Part shown: positions 34,883 through 44,233 of the stretch, piece after piece
How positions within the stretch are numbered: position 1 is the stretch's first letter
Layout of the letters: every line of letters begins with the position of its first letter
Assembly: GCF_027359925.1 (NCBI RefSeq)
Contig: NZ_CP114767.1
Coordinates: forward strand, 3,956,501-4,020,500
Length of the DNA stretch: 64,000 nucleotides
Source: Hymenobacter canadensis
GTDB taxonomy: Bacteria; Bacteroidota; Bacteroidia; Cytophagales; Hymenobacteraceae
Direction of reading: 5' to 3'
Translations under genes and position numbers: made by a program
The notes under the pieces: generated by a model
What the model was told of the DNA's origin: nothing
What the model saw: the letters and a program-made list of their open reading frames with translations, nothing else
Databases searched by the model: none

Positions 34883-36424
34883 ATGAAATCCATTCTCTCC
34901 TGCGCTCTGGTTCTGCTCGGCACGCTTCCGTGTGCGGCCCAAACTGCTGCGCCCGACCCTTACCGGCCGGTGTATCACTTCACGGCCCCCAAAAACTGGA
35001 TCAACGATGCCAATGGCCTGATCTACAGCAACGGGCAGTACCAGCTGTTCTACCAGTACAACCCCTTCAGCGCCGACCCCGGCCACCTGAGCTGGGGCCA
35101 CGCCACCAGCCCTGACCTGCTGCGCTGGACGCCCCAGCCCGTGGCCCTCACGGAGTACAAGAACCCCGACGGCAGCAACACCATGATCTTCTCGGGCAGC
35201 GCCGTGGCCGACAAGGACAACACCTCCGGCCTGTTTCCGAAAGGCCAGACCGACGGCCTGGTGGCTTTCTACACCGGCCACGTGGAGCGCCCGGGCGTGG
35301 TGCTGCGCCAGCATCAGAATATTGCCTACAGCCTCGACCACGGCCAAACCTGGCAGCGCTACGCCCAAAACCCCGTGCTCGACATCGACAGCAAGGAGTT
35401 CCGCGACCCCAAGGTGTTCTGGTATGCGCCGCAGCAGAAATGGGTGATGGCCACCGTGAAAGCCGACCGCCAGGAGGTGTACCTCTACGAGTCGAAGAAC
35501 TTGAAAAACTGGACCTTTCTGAGCCGCTGGGGCCGGGCCGGCAACACAGTGCGCGAGTGGGAATGCCCCGACCTGTTTGAACTGCCCGTGCCCGGCGGCG
35601 GCACCAAGTGGGTGCTGCTGATTTCGGCTGGCAACCCTACCGAGCAGTTCCGGGGGCAGCAATACTTTCTGGGCAGCTTCGATGGCAAGAAATTCACGCC
35701 CGACCAGCCCTACGAGGAGCCCAGCTACCTCGATTTCGGCAAGGATTTCTTCGCCGGCGTGACCTTCAACGACGCGCCCGGTAACCGCCGCATTCTGGTG
35801 GGCTGGACCAACGACTGGGCCTACGCCCGCGACGTGCCCACCGGCACCGAGTGGCGCGGCAATTTTGCGGTGCCACGCGAGCTGAGCCTGCGCCGTACCG
35901 CTCAGGGCTTGGCGCTGGTGCAGCAGCCGGTGCCGGAGCTGCGCAAAATCGGCAAAGAGGTGCTGACCCTGAAAAACCAGGTCCTCAAGCCCGGCGCGGC
36001 CGGCTACGAACTGCCGTTCCGGGGCGAGTCCTACGACCTGGAGCTGACGCTGAAGCCCGGTGCGGCCAAAATACTGACCCTGAATGTGCTGCAGAGCGAA
36101 ACCGAGCGCACCACGCTCCGCTACGACGTGGCCCGCCAGGAACTGACCCTCGACCGCACCCAATCGGGCAACGTCGCCTTTCACCCCTTGTTCGCCAGCA
36201 GCCTTGAATCGGCGCGCGTGCCCCTGCGCGACGGGCAGCTGCAACTGCGGCTGCTGGTGGACAAGTCGGTGGTGGAGGTGTTTGCGCAGGACGGCGAAGT
36301 GACCCTCACCGACCTGGTGTTTCCGCGCCAGCACGCTGGTCGCATCACGCTCAGTACCGATGGTGGCCCGGCCCAGATAACCGCCCTGCACCTCGCTGAC
36401 CTCCGCCAACCCCTGGTGCCTTAA
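34883..36424 (+). CDS. Secreted GH32 fructan hydrolase (levanase/inulinase/invertase class)
   Basis: GH32 enzymes release fructose from levan, inulin, fructo-oligosaccharides or sucrose by retaining hydrolysis. The ATG at 34883 gives a signal peptide (MKSILSCALVLLGTLPCAAQ); 513 residues in all. The three family motifs are present: WINDANG with nucleophile Asp42, RDPKVFW with transition-state Asp175, and EWECPDLF with acid/base Glu227. A C-terminal beta-sandwich (about residues 355-510, DKSVVEVFAQDGEVTLTD) follows the five-bladed propeller, as usual. The motif is NDA rather than NDP, which I note but do not interpret. Exo versus endo action cannot be told. Confidence 0.95.
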   Translation: MKSILSCALVLLGTLPCAAQTAAPDPYRPVYHFTAPKNWINDANGLIYSNGQYQLFYQYNPFSADPGHLSWGHATSPDLLRWTPQPVALTEYKNPDGSNTMIFSGSAVADKDNTSGLFPKGQTDGLVAFYTGHVERPGVVLRQHQNIAYSLDHGQTWQRYAQNPVLDIDSKEFRDPKVFWYAPQQKWVMATVKADRQEVYLYESKNLKNWTFLSRWGRAGNTVREWECPDLFELPVPGGGTKWVLLISAGNPTEQFRGQQYFLGSFDGKKFTPDQPYEEPSYLDFGKDFFAGVTFNDAPGNRRILVGWTNDWAYARDVPTGTEWRGNFAVPRELSLRRTAQGLALVQQPVPELRKIGKEVLTLKNQVLKPGAAGYELPFRGESYDLELTLKPGAAKILTLNVLQSETERTTLRYDVARQELTLDRTQSGNVAFHPLFASSLESARVPLRDGQLQLRLLVDKSVVEVFAQDGEVTLTDLVFPRQHAGRITLSTDGGPAQITALHLADLRQPLVP

Positions 36425-36712
36425 TGGTAGTCCAGGGCCTTTCTGCCTCTTTTTTCATTCACTCACTTCCCTACTCCCAATGACGCCACACACTACGCCT
36501 ACCCATTAAGCCTGCGCCACTGCAGGCTGGCTACGGCCACCTGCGTAGCTGCCGCCAGCAAGCGGCGAGGCCTGTTCTGCCGGGCTGCGGCCTGGTCTGT
36601 TGCTTCCGCTTCCAAATGGCACGCCGCGCGTGTCCGAAGCCGGAAGCCTTCGATGGAAACCGGGCTCAACCCCGGCCAGCTTACCCATTCCCACACTTTC
36701 ACCTTTTCACTT

Positions 36713-39700
36713 ATGAGCCATAACTGGTACAAACAGTACAACTCGGATGTGCAGCCGGCCGCTTTGGCGGGGCTGCGGCATCCTGCGGGCTTTCGGCTGC
36801 TGCTACTCAGTATTCTGCTGGTGCTGCTGCCGTTGCTGAGCCAGGCCCAGACCCGCGCCATTTCGGGGCGCGTGGTAGATGCGCAATCCAACGGGTTGCC
36901 GGGCGTGACAGTGGTGGTGGCTGGAACTACGGTAGGCACCAGCACCGGCTCCGATGGCCGCTTTGAGCTGCAGGCCCCCGCTACGGCTACCACGCTCAAC
37001 TTTTCTTTTGTGGGCTACTCTGCTCAGCAGGTCAACATCACCGACAAAACGTCGGTGCAGATAACGCTGCGTGAGGATGCCCAGGCTCTCGGCGACGTGG
37101 TGGTAGTCGGCTACGGCACGGCCCGCAAGCAGGACGTAACCGGCGCTGTGGCCGTAATTGGCGAAAAAGACTTCAACCGGGGTACGTTCACCTCGCCCGA
37201 CCAACTGCTGCAGGGCCGCGTATCGGGCGTGCAGGTGAGCAACAACAGTGGCCAGCCCGGCGGCCCGTCTACCATCCGCATCCGGGGCAACTCGGCCGTG
37301 ACAGGCACCGGTCAGCCGCTGTACGTGGTGGATGGCGTGCCGCTTGATGGCCGCACCGCCCGGCCCGGCCTGGTAGCCTCAGCCGACGTTGGAGCCGGCG
37401 CCGACAGTAACCCGCTCAACTTCCTCAACCCCGATGACATCGAAACCTTCACTGTTCTGAAGGATGCCTCGGCCACGGCCATCTACGGTTCGCGCGCTGC
37501 CTACGGCGTGGTGCTTATCACCACCAAAAAAGGCAATTCGGGCGCCCCAGTACTCAGTGTGGGCGCATCCACCGGCTTCTCGACGCTACTACGCCGCCCC
37601 GAGTTTCTGAACGCCAGCCAGTTTCGCGAGGCTATCCGCTACTACGGTGTTCCCACCAGTGGCGCCGTTGGCAGCGCCGGTAATCCTGATAAAGGCGGCG
37701 ATGTAAATGCCCTCGACGAAATTCTGCGCACCGGCTACCTGCAGAATTACAACGTGGCTATGAGCGGCGGCGGCGAAACCGGGCGCTACCGCCTCTCGCT
37801 CGGCTACCTCGACCAGAAAGGCATTGTGCGCAAAACTGGCTTCAAAAAGTATAGCGCCAACCTCTCCACCAACTTTCAGTTTTTGGAAAGCAAAAAGCTG
37901 GGCGTTGATATAAACATCGCCACCAGTCAGTTCCAAGAAAAGCTGGCCAATATCACAACCGACGCTGGCTTCCGGGGTAGCCTCATCGGGCAGGCGTTGC
38001 AGTGGAACCCCACGCGGCCTCTGCGCCGGTCCGATGGCTCCCTTGATGTGGAGGAAGGTTCGGTGGTGAACCCACTGGCCGCCTCGGAGTACTTCAACGA
38101 CGAGGCGCGGGTAAACACCATATTGGCCAGCATCGCGCCCTCTTATAAGTTCACCGATTGGCTCCAGTACCGGATGCTGCTGAGCGTGAATTACAACTCC
38201 GGGGAACGACGCACGTCCATCGACCAGCGCCTCATTACCTATCCCGGCCTACTGGACCAGGGCTTTGCCGCCATCAGCAGCAATGAGCTGATCACCCAGC
38301 AAATGGTGCATACACTCAACTTTAATAAGGCAATAGCTACCGACCTGAACCTGAATGCAGTACTTGGCTACGAGTACACGACGTTTTCTAATGCGGGGTT
38401 CGGCGTCAGCGCGTATGGTAATCCTGACCCTGCCATAAGAGGATTTGGAGGTTCGCTGGGAACTTTCGGCCTCGACTACACCAACTATCTTCAGGCTTCG
38501 GCCGCTGGTAACCGCCGGATCACATCGTTCATTGACCCCTCGTCGGCGCTGCAATCTTACTTCGGGCGGGCCATCTTCAACTTCAAGGACCGCTACGTGC
38601 TGACCGGCACCCTGCGCCGTGACGAAAGCAGCAAGTTCGGCCCCGACAACAAAGTGGGCTACTTCCCGTCGTTTGCCGTCGCCTGGGACCTGAGTCAGGA
38701 GTCGTTCTTTCCGGCCGAGAAGCTCAGCCAGTTGAAGCTGCGGGCCGGCTACGGCCTGACTGGCAACCAGGAGTTCCCGGCCGGCTCGGCGCAGGGCCGC
38801 TTTTCGTTTAATGATAACGGGGCCCAATCCCCACTCAACGCCAGAAACGACGCCCTGAAATGGCAGGCCGATGCTCAGTTTAACGTCGGTGTTGATATCG
38901 GAGCATTTGATAACCGCCTCACCTTTGCGGCTGATTATTTCAACAAAGTCACTTCCGACCTGCTCTTTCCTACCGTGCCAGGCCAGCCCGCGCCGCCGGT
39001 GCAAACGATTCAGTGGCGCAACTTGGATGGCAAAATCGTGAATAAAGGGGTGGAAATGGCCTTGACCACTGCCTTGGTACGCAACGAGCAAGTAGATGTA
39101 GGCTTCAACGTCAATGCGACCTTCATCCGCAACGAGGTGTCGGATTTGGTGGGTGCGCCCATCATAACTGGGGCCATCAATGGGCAGGGCCTGTCGGGGG
39201 CTACTTCGCAGCGAATCCAGAACGGGCAGCCCATCAACGCCTTTTATCTGGAGCAGTACCTGGGTATCAATGAGCAGGGAAACTCGAATTATGTCACAGT
39301 TGACGGTACACCCAACAGTCCAAGGGTACTGGCCTTCGTGGGCAGCCCCAACCCTACCACGCTGCTGGGCCTGGGTGCCAATGCGCGCTATGGCAAACTC
39401 TCCCTTGTCGCTAACATGACCGGGGCCTTCGGTCACTACATCTACAACAACACGCTCAATGCGTTTGGTAACGTGGGCCAGATAGGCGGTCAGAAGAATA
39501 TTGCCCTCTCTACGTTTGAAAATCCAGTCAAAGAAGCGACCGGCAACGCCGGATCGGCCTCGACGCGCTACCTGGAAAAAGGCGACTTCCTGAAACTCTC
39601 CAACCTGACAGTCTCCTACGGCTTTGGCAATCTGGGCAGCTTCGTGAAGGGTGCTCGCGTGTACGTAACGGGGCAGAACCTGCTTGTATTCACTGGCTAT

Positions 39701-39826
39701 GACGGATTTGACCCGGAAGTTAATACGGTGAAGCGCGAGGCTAATCAGGTGCCCTCCTCCGGTATCGACTACCTGCCTTACCCCAGCGCCCGCACGTTTA
39801 CGTTCGGCGTTAACTTCAATCTCTAA
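36713..39826 (+). CDS. SusC-type TonB-dependent receptor of the fructan locus
   Basis: The receptor imports oligosaccharides through the outer membrane with its SusD partner. I place the start at the ATG opening MSHNWYKQYNSD, because the signal peptide (FRLLLLSILLVLLPLLSQAQ) then lies about 27 residues in. A carboxypeptidase-regulatory domain (RAISGRVVDAQSNGLPGVTVVV) precedes the TonB region and plug (DVVVVGYGTARKQDVTGAV, LLQGRVSGVQVSNNSGQPGG, LNPDDIETFTVLKDASATAIYGSRAAYGV). The rest is a beta-barrel ending in a terminal Leu/Phe strand. It has 1037 residues. The 3' end lies 19 bases before the susD start, so they are co-transcribed. Confidence 0.95.
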   Translation: MSHNWYKQYNSDVQPAALAGLRHPAGFRLLLLSILLVLLPLLSQAQTRAISGRVVDAQSNGLPGVTVVVAGTTVGTSTGSDGRFELQAPATATTLNFSFVGYSAQQVNITDKTSVQITLREDAQALGDVVVVGYGTARKQDVTGAVAVIGEKDFNRGTFTSPDQLLQGRVSGVQVSNNSGQPGGPSTIRIRGNSAVTGTGQPLYVVDGVPLDGRTARPGLVASADVGAGADSNPLNFLNPDDIETFTVLKDASATAIYGSRAAYGVVLITTKKGNSGAPVLSVGASTGFSTLLRRPEFLNASQFREAIRYYGVPTSGAVGSAGNPDKGGDVNALDEILRTGYLQNYNVAMSGGGETGRYRLSLGYLDQKGIVRKTGFKKYSANLSTNFQFLESKKLGVDINIATSQFQEKLANITTDAGFRGSLIGQALQWNPTRPLRRSDGSLDVEEGSVVNPLAASEYFNDEARVNTILASIAPSYKFTDWLQYRMLLSVNYNSGERRTSIDQRLITYPGLLDQGFAAISSNELITQQMVHTLNFNKAIATDLNLNAVLGYEYTTFSNAGFGVSAYGNPDPAIRGFGGSLGTFGLDYTNYLQASAAGNRRITSFIDPSSALQSYFGRAIFNFKDRYVLTGTLRRDESSKFGPDNKVGYFPSFAVAWDLSQESFFPAEKLSQLKLRAGYGLTGNQEFPAGSAQGRFSFNDNGAQSPLNARNDALKWQADAQFNVGVDIGAFDNRLTFAADYFNKVTSDLLFPTVPGQPAPPVQTIQWRNLDGKIVNKGVEMALTTALVRNEQVDVGFNVNATFIRNEVSDLVGAPIITGAINGQGLSGATSQRIQNGQPINAFYLEQYLGINEQGNSNYVTVDGTPNSPRVLAFVGSPNPTTLLGLGANARYGKLSLVANMTGAFGHYIYNNTLNAFGNVGQIGGQKNIALSTFENPVKEATGNAGSASTRYLEKGDFLKLSNLTVSYGFGNLGSFVKGARVYVTGQNLLVFTGYDGFDPEVNTVKREANQVPSSGIDYLPYPSARTFTFGVNFNL

Positions 39827-39845
39827 CCTCTAATTGAGTCTCACC

Positions 39846-41411
39846 ATGAAATACTCCAAGATTACCGGTGTGGCGGCCCTGCTGGCTTTACTACAGATGG
39901 CCAGCAGCTGCGAGATCAACGAAACCCTTGAAGGTCAACTCACGGAGGACCAGATTCCGAGGGGTGACCCTTCAGCGCTGCTCCAGGGCGTATACAATGC
40001 CCAACGTGACCCGATTCAGGGCTGCGTGAGCGTATTCGCGCTTCAGGAAGTGTCTACCGACGCCCGTATCATGCCCACGCGCGGCCCTGACTGGGACGAC
40101 AACGGCAAATGGCGGGCCCTATTCAATCATACCTGGGACCCCAACAATGAGCGGGTGCGCGACACCTTCAACCAACTGGAAGGCATCATCTACTCTTCCA
40201 CCGACCTGTTGCGCTTCTCGCCAACCACGCAGCAGGCGGCCGAGTCGCGGTTCCTGCGGGCCTGGGCTACGTATCTGCTGCTGGACATGTACGACCAGGT
40301 GCTGTACCGCGAACCGGGCGAGGACCTGTCGCAAAATTCCAAGGTCCGAAAGGGCACCGAGGCGCTCGATTTTATCGTGAGCGAGCTGAACATGATTCAG
40401 ACAGACCTGCCGGATGCACCGGTCAGCCGCGCCACCAAGGACGCTGCCCGGGTGCTGCTGATGAAGTGCTACCTCAACAAGGGTGTGTACGCTAACCGGG
40501 CTTCGCCAACTTTTGCCGCCGCCGACATGAACCAGGTAATACGGCTGGCCGACGAGATAATCAACAGCAACCGCTACACTTTCACGACCAACTTCTTCGA
40601 CAACTTCGCGCCCAACAATACAGCCATTGGCCGTGAGAACATCTTCACCCAGGCCAATACCTTCGGCAACAGCGGCCCCACGCGCGACTTCTGGAAGTTT
40701 GTGTCGCACTACAACATGCGGCCCGTGGACGGCTACAATGGTCCGGCCACGACGGCCGAGTTCTACGACCTGTTTGAGGCCACTGACAAGCGCCGTGGTG
40801 TGGCCTACGACGTAGCCGGTGGGCCGCCAAATCCTGGCCGGCGTATCAACGTGGGCTTTCTGGCGGGCCAGCAGTACAACCTGACCACCGACGCCCTACT
40901 TACCACCCGGGGCGGGGCACCACTGATTTTTACTCGGGAAATCAACCTTTCTGAAACCGGTTCCGACCTGGAAGCCAAAGGTATCCGGCCCGTGAAGTAT
41001 CCCGTGGACTACACAAGCGAAGCTGCGGGTGGCAACGGTGCCGAGAATGACCATGTGAGCTTTCGGCTGGCCGACGTGCTGCTGATGAAGGCCGAAGCCA
41101 TCCTGCGTGGCGGCACGCCCACCAGCGCCGGTAGCTACGGTGGCACGGCCCTGGCCATCGTCAACACGCTGCGCACCCATCCTTCGCGCGGGGCCAGTAC
41201 CTTAGGCTCCCTGAGCCTCGATGTGCTGCTGGCTGAACGGGGGCGGGAGTTGTACGGTGAGTCGTGGCGGCGGCAGGACATGATCCGGTTCGGCCGGTTC
41301 CTGCAAGCCCGCAAAGACAAGCCCCAGAGCAACCCTCGGTGCCTGGTGTATCCAGTTCCACAGACCCAGGTAGACGTGAACAGCAACATCACCCAGAACC
41401 CCGGCTACTAA
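39846..41411 (+). CDS. RagB/SusD-family surface glycan-binding lipoprotein
   Basis: SusD caps SusC and binds the glycan outside the cell. The ATG at 39846 gives a lipoprotein signal with lipobox ASSC (Cys25). The family features are the TPR-like helices (LFNHTWDPNNERVRDTFNQLEGIIYS, FLRAWATYLLLDMYDQVLYREP), and the DVLLMKAEAILRGG and LLAERGRELYGESWRRQDMIRFGRF near the C-terminus. Length is 521 residues, typical. It follows susC by 19 bases and is followed by a hairpin. Confidence 0.95.
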   Translation: MKYSKITGVAALLALLQMASSCEINETLEGQLTEDQIPRGDPSALLQGVYNAQRDPIQGCVSVFALQEVSTDARIMPTRGPDWDDNGKWRALFNHTWDPNNERVRDTFNQLEGIIYSSTDLLRFSPTTQQAAESRFLRAWATYLLLDMYDQVLYREPGEDLSQNSKVRKGTEALDFIVSELNMIQTDLPDAPVSRATKDAARVLLMKCYLNKGVYANRASPTFAAADMNQVIRLADEIINSNRYTFTTNFFDNFAPNNTAIGRENIFTQANTFGNSGPTRDFWKFVSHYNMRPVDGYNGPATTAEFYDLFEATDKRRGVAYDVAGGPPNPGRRINVGFLAGQQYNLTTDALLTTRGGAPLIFTREINLSETGSDLEAKGIRPVKYPVDYTSEAAGGNGAENDHVSFRLADVLLMKAEAILRGGTPTSAGSYGGTALAIVNTLRTHPSRGASTLGSLSLDVLLAERGRELYGESWRRQDMIRFGRFLQARKDKPQSNPRCLVYPVPQTQVDVNSNITQNPGY

Positions 41412-41763
41412 CGGCCGCGCTTGGTCGCCTTGGCTGAGCAAGCAGCAGACAGCGGTAGTATCTGCTCCTGCGTGCTGGCCTGCTACTTGCCTGGTCGGGG
41501 CGACCAGCCAACGTCTAACATTCTCCCGGTAGCACATAGCAGGCCGTTGGTGGCTGCCACTCGGCAGCAGCCAGCGGCCTGTTTGTGTGCGAAGCATACC
41601 TGTTGGCGCTTTACCCGCACCTGGGGCACCCGGACGATGCCGGGCTAACTTGCCTTTAGGGGTGCGGAATACGGCTGCGTTTCGTGTTTTGCGGGCCAGG
41701 CCGCCGTGGTGCCTGTCCTGCCTTCGTTTACTTATTCTCTTTCCTCATCCTTTCCCACCCGTT
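41412..41763. other. Intergenic region between susD and the GH65 gene
   Basis: The 350 bases hold no convincing gene. They contain a terminator-like hairpin (listed separately) and a CT-rich leader (CTTATTCTCTTTCCTCATCC) before the GH65 start. The hairpin suggests that GH65 has its own promoter or depends on read-through. Confidence 0.6.
41540..41581 (+). terminator. Hairpin after susD
   Basis: The stem pairs CAGGCCG with CGGCCTG and TGGCTGC with GCAGCCA, with a small internal mismatch, and is followed by TTTGTGTG. It lies about 130 bases past the SusD stop. It would lower expression of the GH65 gene relative to susCD. Confidence 0.65.
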
Positions 41764-43830
41764 ATGCCCCGAAATCCGCTCCTGACACTCCCGGTAGCGC
41801 TGCTGGCGCTCCTGCTGATAAAGCCGCCGCAAACCGCCGCCCAGGCTATTGCTGCCCCCGACCCTTGGCGTATCACGGCCAGCACCATCGACCCGCGCAA
41901 CTACTACGGGGCCACGGTGGCCAACGGCATGCTGGGCATTGTGTCTTCGCCGGAGCCGTTTCAGGTGAAGAGCGTGGTGCTGGCCGGGGCCTACGACCAA
42001 TACGGCCGGGGCCGGGTGAGCAATTTTCTCAACAGCTTCAACCTGCTGAACATGTACCTGGAAGTGGACGGCCGCCGCCTCTCGGGCCGCGACGCCACCA
42101 ATTTCCGGCAGGAGCTGGACATGCGCCACGCCTCGCTCACCACCACCTTCGACTACGCTGACAAAGCCACCATCAAGTACACCTACTACGCCCTGCGCCA
42201 GCTGCCCTACACGGTGCTGCTCGATGTGTCGGTGACGGCCAAAAAAGACGTGAGCATAGCGGCGGCCAGCGTGATGGATGCGCCCGACGCCCTGCGCGAC
42301 GTGCAGAACTACTACAACGAAATCGACCGGCCGCACGCCACGCTGAGCTTGCTCACGTCGTCGGCCAAGAGCAGTACGGGCAAGCTGCAGCTGTGCGCGT
42401 CTACCAGCTTTCTGTTTGGCGAGCCGCACGGGCAGGAGCCGCGCGTCATCCACGAAATGTGGGACAGCAACCAGCACCTGATGAAGTTCAGCAAGCAGCT
42501 GAAGGCCGGCCAGACCTACGCCTATGCCGTGGCGGGCTCCAGCATCACCTCGGCCCACCACCAGGACCCGCTCAACGAGGCCGAGCGGCTCACCATCTTC
42601 GCCCGCCTGGAAGGCCGCGAGCGGCTGCTAGCGTTTCATAACAAAGCCTGGGACGAACTCTGGCAAAGCGACATCCAGATTACTGGCGACGCCCAAGCCC
42701 AGCAGGATGTGCACAGCATGATGTACCACCTCTACAGCTTCTCCCGGGCCGGCACCGACTACTCGCCCTCGCCGATGGGGCTTTCGGGGCTGGGCTACAA
42801 CGGCCACGTGTTCTGGGACAGTGACCTCTGGATGTTCCCGGCGTTGCTGGTGCTGCACCCTGATATTGCCAAATCGTTGGTGGAATACCGGTTCCGCCGC
42901 CTCGAAGCGGCCCGCCGCAATGCCTTTGCCCACGGCTACCAGGGCGCCATGTACCCCTGGGAAAGCGCCGATACGGGCGTGGAGGAAACCCCAGTGTGGG
43001 CCTTGAGCGGCCCGTTCGAGCACCACATCACCGCCGACGTGGCCCTGGCGGCCTGGCAGTACTACTGCGTGACCCAGGACAAGGCGTGGCTGCGCGAGAA
43101 GGGCTGGCCCATCCTGCAGGCCACCGCCGACTTCTGGGCCAGCCGCGTGGAGCGCAACGGCCCCGGCCACTACGACATCAAAAACGTGGTGGCCGCCGAT
43201 GAATGGGCGGAAAACGTGGACAACAACGCCTTCACCAACGCCGCCGCCCGCGTAAACCTGCAAAACGCCGCCGCCGCCGCCAAACTGCTCAACCTCCCCG
43301 CCAACGCCGACTGGCAGCTGGTGGCCCGCAACATCCCGCTTCTGCAATTCCCGGACGGCGTCACGCGGGAGCACGCCACCTACAACGGCGAGGGCATCAA
43401 GCAGGGCGACGTAAACCTGCTGGCATACCCGCTGGGCGTCATCACGGCCCCGGCCCAGGTGCGCAAAGACCTGGAATACTACGAAACCCGCGTCCCGAAC
43501 GAAGGCACTCCCGCCATGACGCAGGCCATCTTCGCGCTGCTGCACGCCCGCCTCGGCAATGCCGATAAGGCCCGGCTGTTCTTCCAGGATTCCTACGTGC
43601 CCAACCTGCTGCCGCCGTTCCGCGTCATCGCCGAAACCAAAGGCGGCACCAACCCCTACTTCGCCACCGGTGCGGGCGGCGTGCTGCAGGCCGTGCTCAT
43701 GGGCTTCGGCGGGCTGAACATCACGCCCACGGGCATCACCCAAAGCAAAACCACGCTGCCCACCGGCTGGCAATCGGTGAAAATTACCGGCGTGGGCGGG
43801 CAAAATAAAACCTACACGACGAACCGCTGA
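41764..43830 (+). CDS. Secreted GH65-family glycoside hydrolase
   Basis: GH65 enzymes act on alpha-glucobioses, either hydrolysing or phosphorolysing them. The ATG at 41764 gives a signal peptide (LLTLPVALLALLLIKPPQTAAQA); 688 residues in all. Family marks are NYYGATVANGMLGIV at the N-terminus, GYNGHVFWDSDLWMFPALL in the barrel, and ADEWAENVDNNAFTN with the general-acid Glu. The SSLSPS-type phosphate loop of phosphorylases appears as GTPAMTQAIF, and ETKGGTNPYFATGAGG supplies a possible base. I therefore favour a hydrolase, like the kojibiose hydrolase FjGH65A of Flavobacterium. A beta-phosphoglucomutase gene, which normally accompanies GH65 phosphorylases, is absent. The exact sugar is unknown. 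Confidence 0.9.
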   Translation: MPRNPLLTLPVALLALLLIKPPQTAAQAIAAPDPWRITASTIDPRNYYGATVANGMLGIVSSPEPFQVKSVVLAGAYDQYGRGRVSNFLNSFNLLNMYLEVDGRRLSGRDATNFRQELDMRHASLTTTFDYADKATIKYTYYALRQLPYTVLLDVSVTAKKDVSIAAASVMDAPDALRDVQNYYNEIDRPHATLSLLTSSAKSSTGKLQLCASTSFLFGEPHGQEPRVIHEMWDSNQHLMKFSKQLKAGQTYAYAVAGSSITSAHHQDPLNEAERLTIFARLEGRERLLAFHNKAWDELWQSDIQITGDAQAQQDVHSMMYHLYSFSRAGTDYSPSPMGLSGLGYNGHVFWDSDLWMFPALLVLHPDIAKSLVEYRFRRLEAARRNAFAHGYQGAMYPWESADTGVEETPVWALSGPFEHHITADVALAAWQYYCVTQDKAWLREKGWPILQATADFWASRVERNGPGHYDIKNVVAADEWAENVDNNAFTNAAARVNLQNAAAAAKLLNLPANADWQLVARNIPLLQFPDGVTREHATYNGEGIKQGDVNLLAYPLGVITAPAQVRKDLEYYETRVPNEGTPAMTQAIFALLHARLGNADKARLFFQDSYVPNLLPPFRVIAETKGGTNPYFATGAGGVLQAVLMGFGGLNITPTGITQSKTTLPTGWQSVKITGVGGQNKTYTTNR

Positions 43831-43912
43831 GGCTTACGCTGGCTTCAAAAGTCGGCCCGTATCAACCGCTGAAAAGGTGTGCGCCAACCAAACTGGCGTT
43901 GGCTGAAAAAGC

Positions 43913-43965
43913 AGAAAACCCGGAACCTCACGGCTGTTATCAGCTAAGTGAATTCCGGGTTTTCT
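43913..43965. terminator. Terminator between GH65 and tRNA-Thr
   Basis: Thirteen-base arms (AGAAAACCCGGAA and complement) enclose a 27-base loop. The A-run and TTTT flank the stem, so it can end both the plus-strand GH65 transcript and the minus-strand tRNA transcript. It begins 10 bases after the mature tRNA 3' end on the minus strand. Confidence 0.8.
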
Positions 43966-43974
43966 CTGTGTGTG

Positions 43975-44047
43975 AGCCTCTTATTGGACTCGAACCAACG
44001 ACCTGCTCATTACGAATGAGCTGCTCTACCAGCTGAGCTAAAGAGGC
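43975..44047 (-). tRNA. tRNA-Thr (anticodon CGT)
   Basis: On the minus strand the 73 bases fold into a complete cloverleaf. The acceptor stem is GCCTCTT/AAGAGGC, the D arm is GCTC-AGCTGGTA-GAGC, and the anticodon arm is GCTCA-TTCGTAA-TGAGC. The T arm is GTTGG-TTCGAGT-CCAAT, and the discriminator is T. The loop TTCGTAA gives anticodon CGT, which reads ACG (Thr). CCA is not encoded, as is common in this phylum. Confidence 0.97.
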
Positions 44048-44078
44048 ATTTCCGAGGCGGCGTATCCGTCAGGGGCAG

Positions 44079-44110
44079 CAAAGATAGAAAGCCGGCGGAA
44101 ATCTACGCAA
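44079..44110 (-). promoter_or_regulatory. Promoter of tRNA-Thr
   Basis: On the minus strand TTG (44110-44108) is followed after 21 bases by TATCTTTG (44086-44079). This matches the Bacteroidota housekeeping pattern of a -33 TTG and a -7 TAnnTTTG. It lies about 32 bases upstream of the mature tRNA 5' end. Confidence 0.8.
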
Positions 44111-44233
44111 CACTTGGCCGCATTTTTTGTGCGGAATGCTCACGGTGCCCATTGGCTGCTCTGGCGGGAGTGATGCGCGCCCGGAAAAGGCCGCGCCGGA
44201 TTTTGCGGGCTTTCCGGCATCTTTGTGGTTCCT

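Noticed and set aside
34496..36409. 637-codon open frame antisense to GH32
   Set aside because: No signal, domain or composition of a real protein, while the plus strand has full GH32 motifs.
41764..43830. Trehalose or maltose phosphorylase
   Set aside because: The GH65 protein is secreted, lacks the SSLSPS-type phosphate loop and has no beta-phosphoglucomutase neighbour, so a periplasmic hydrolase fits better.
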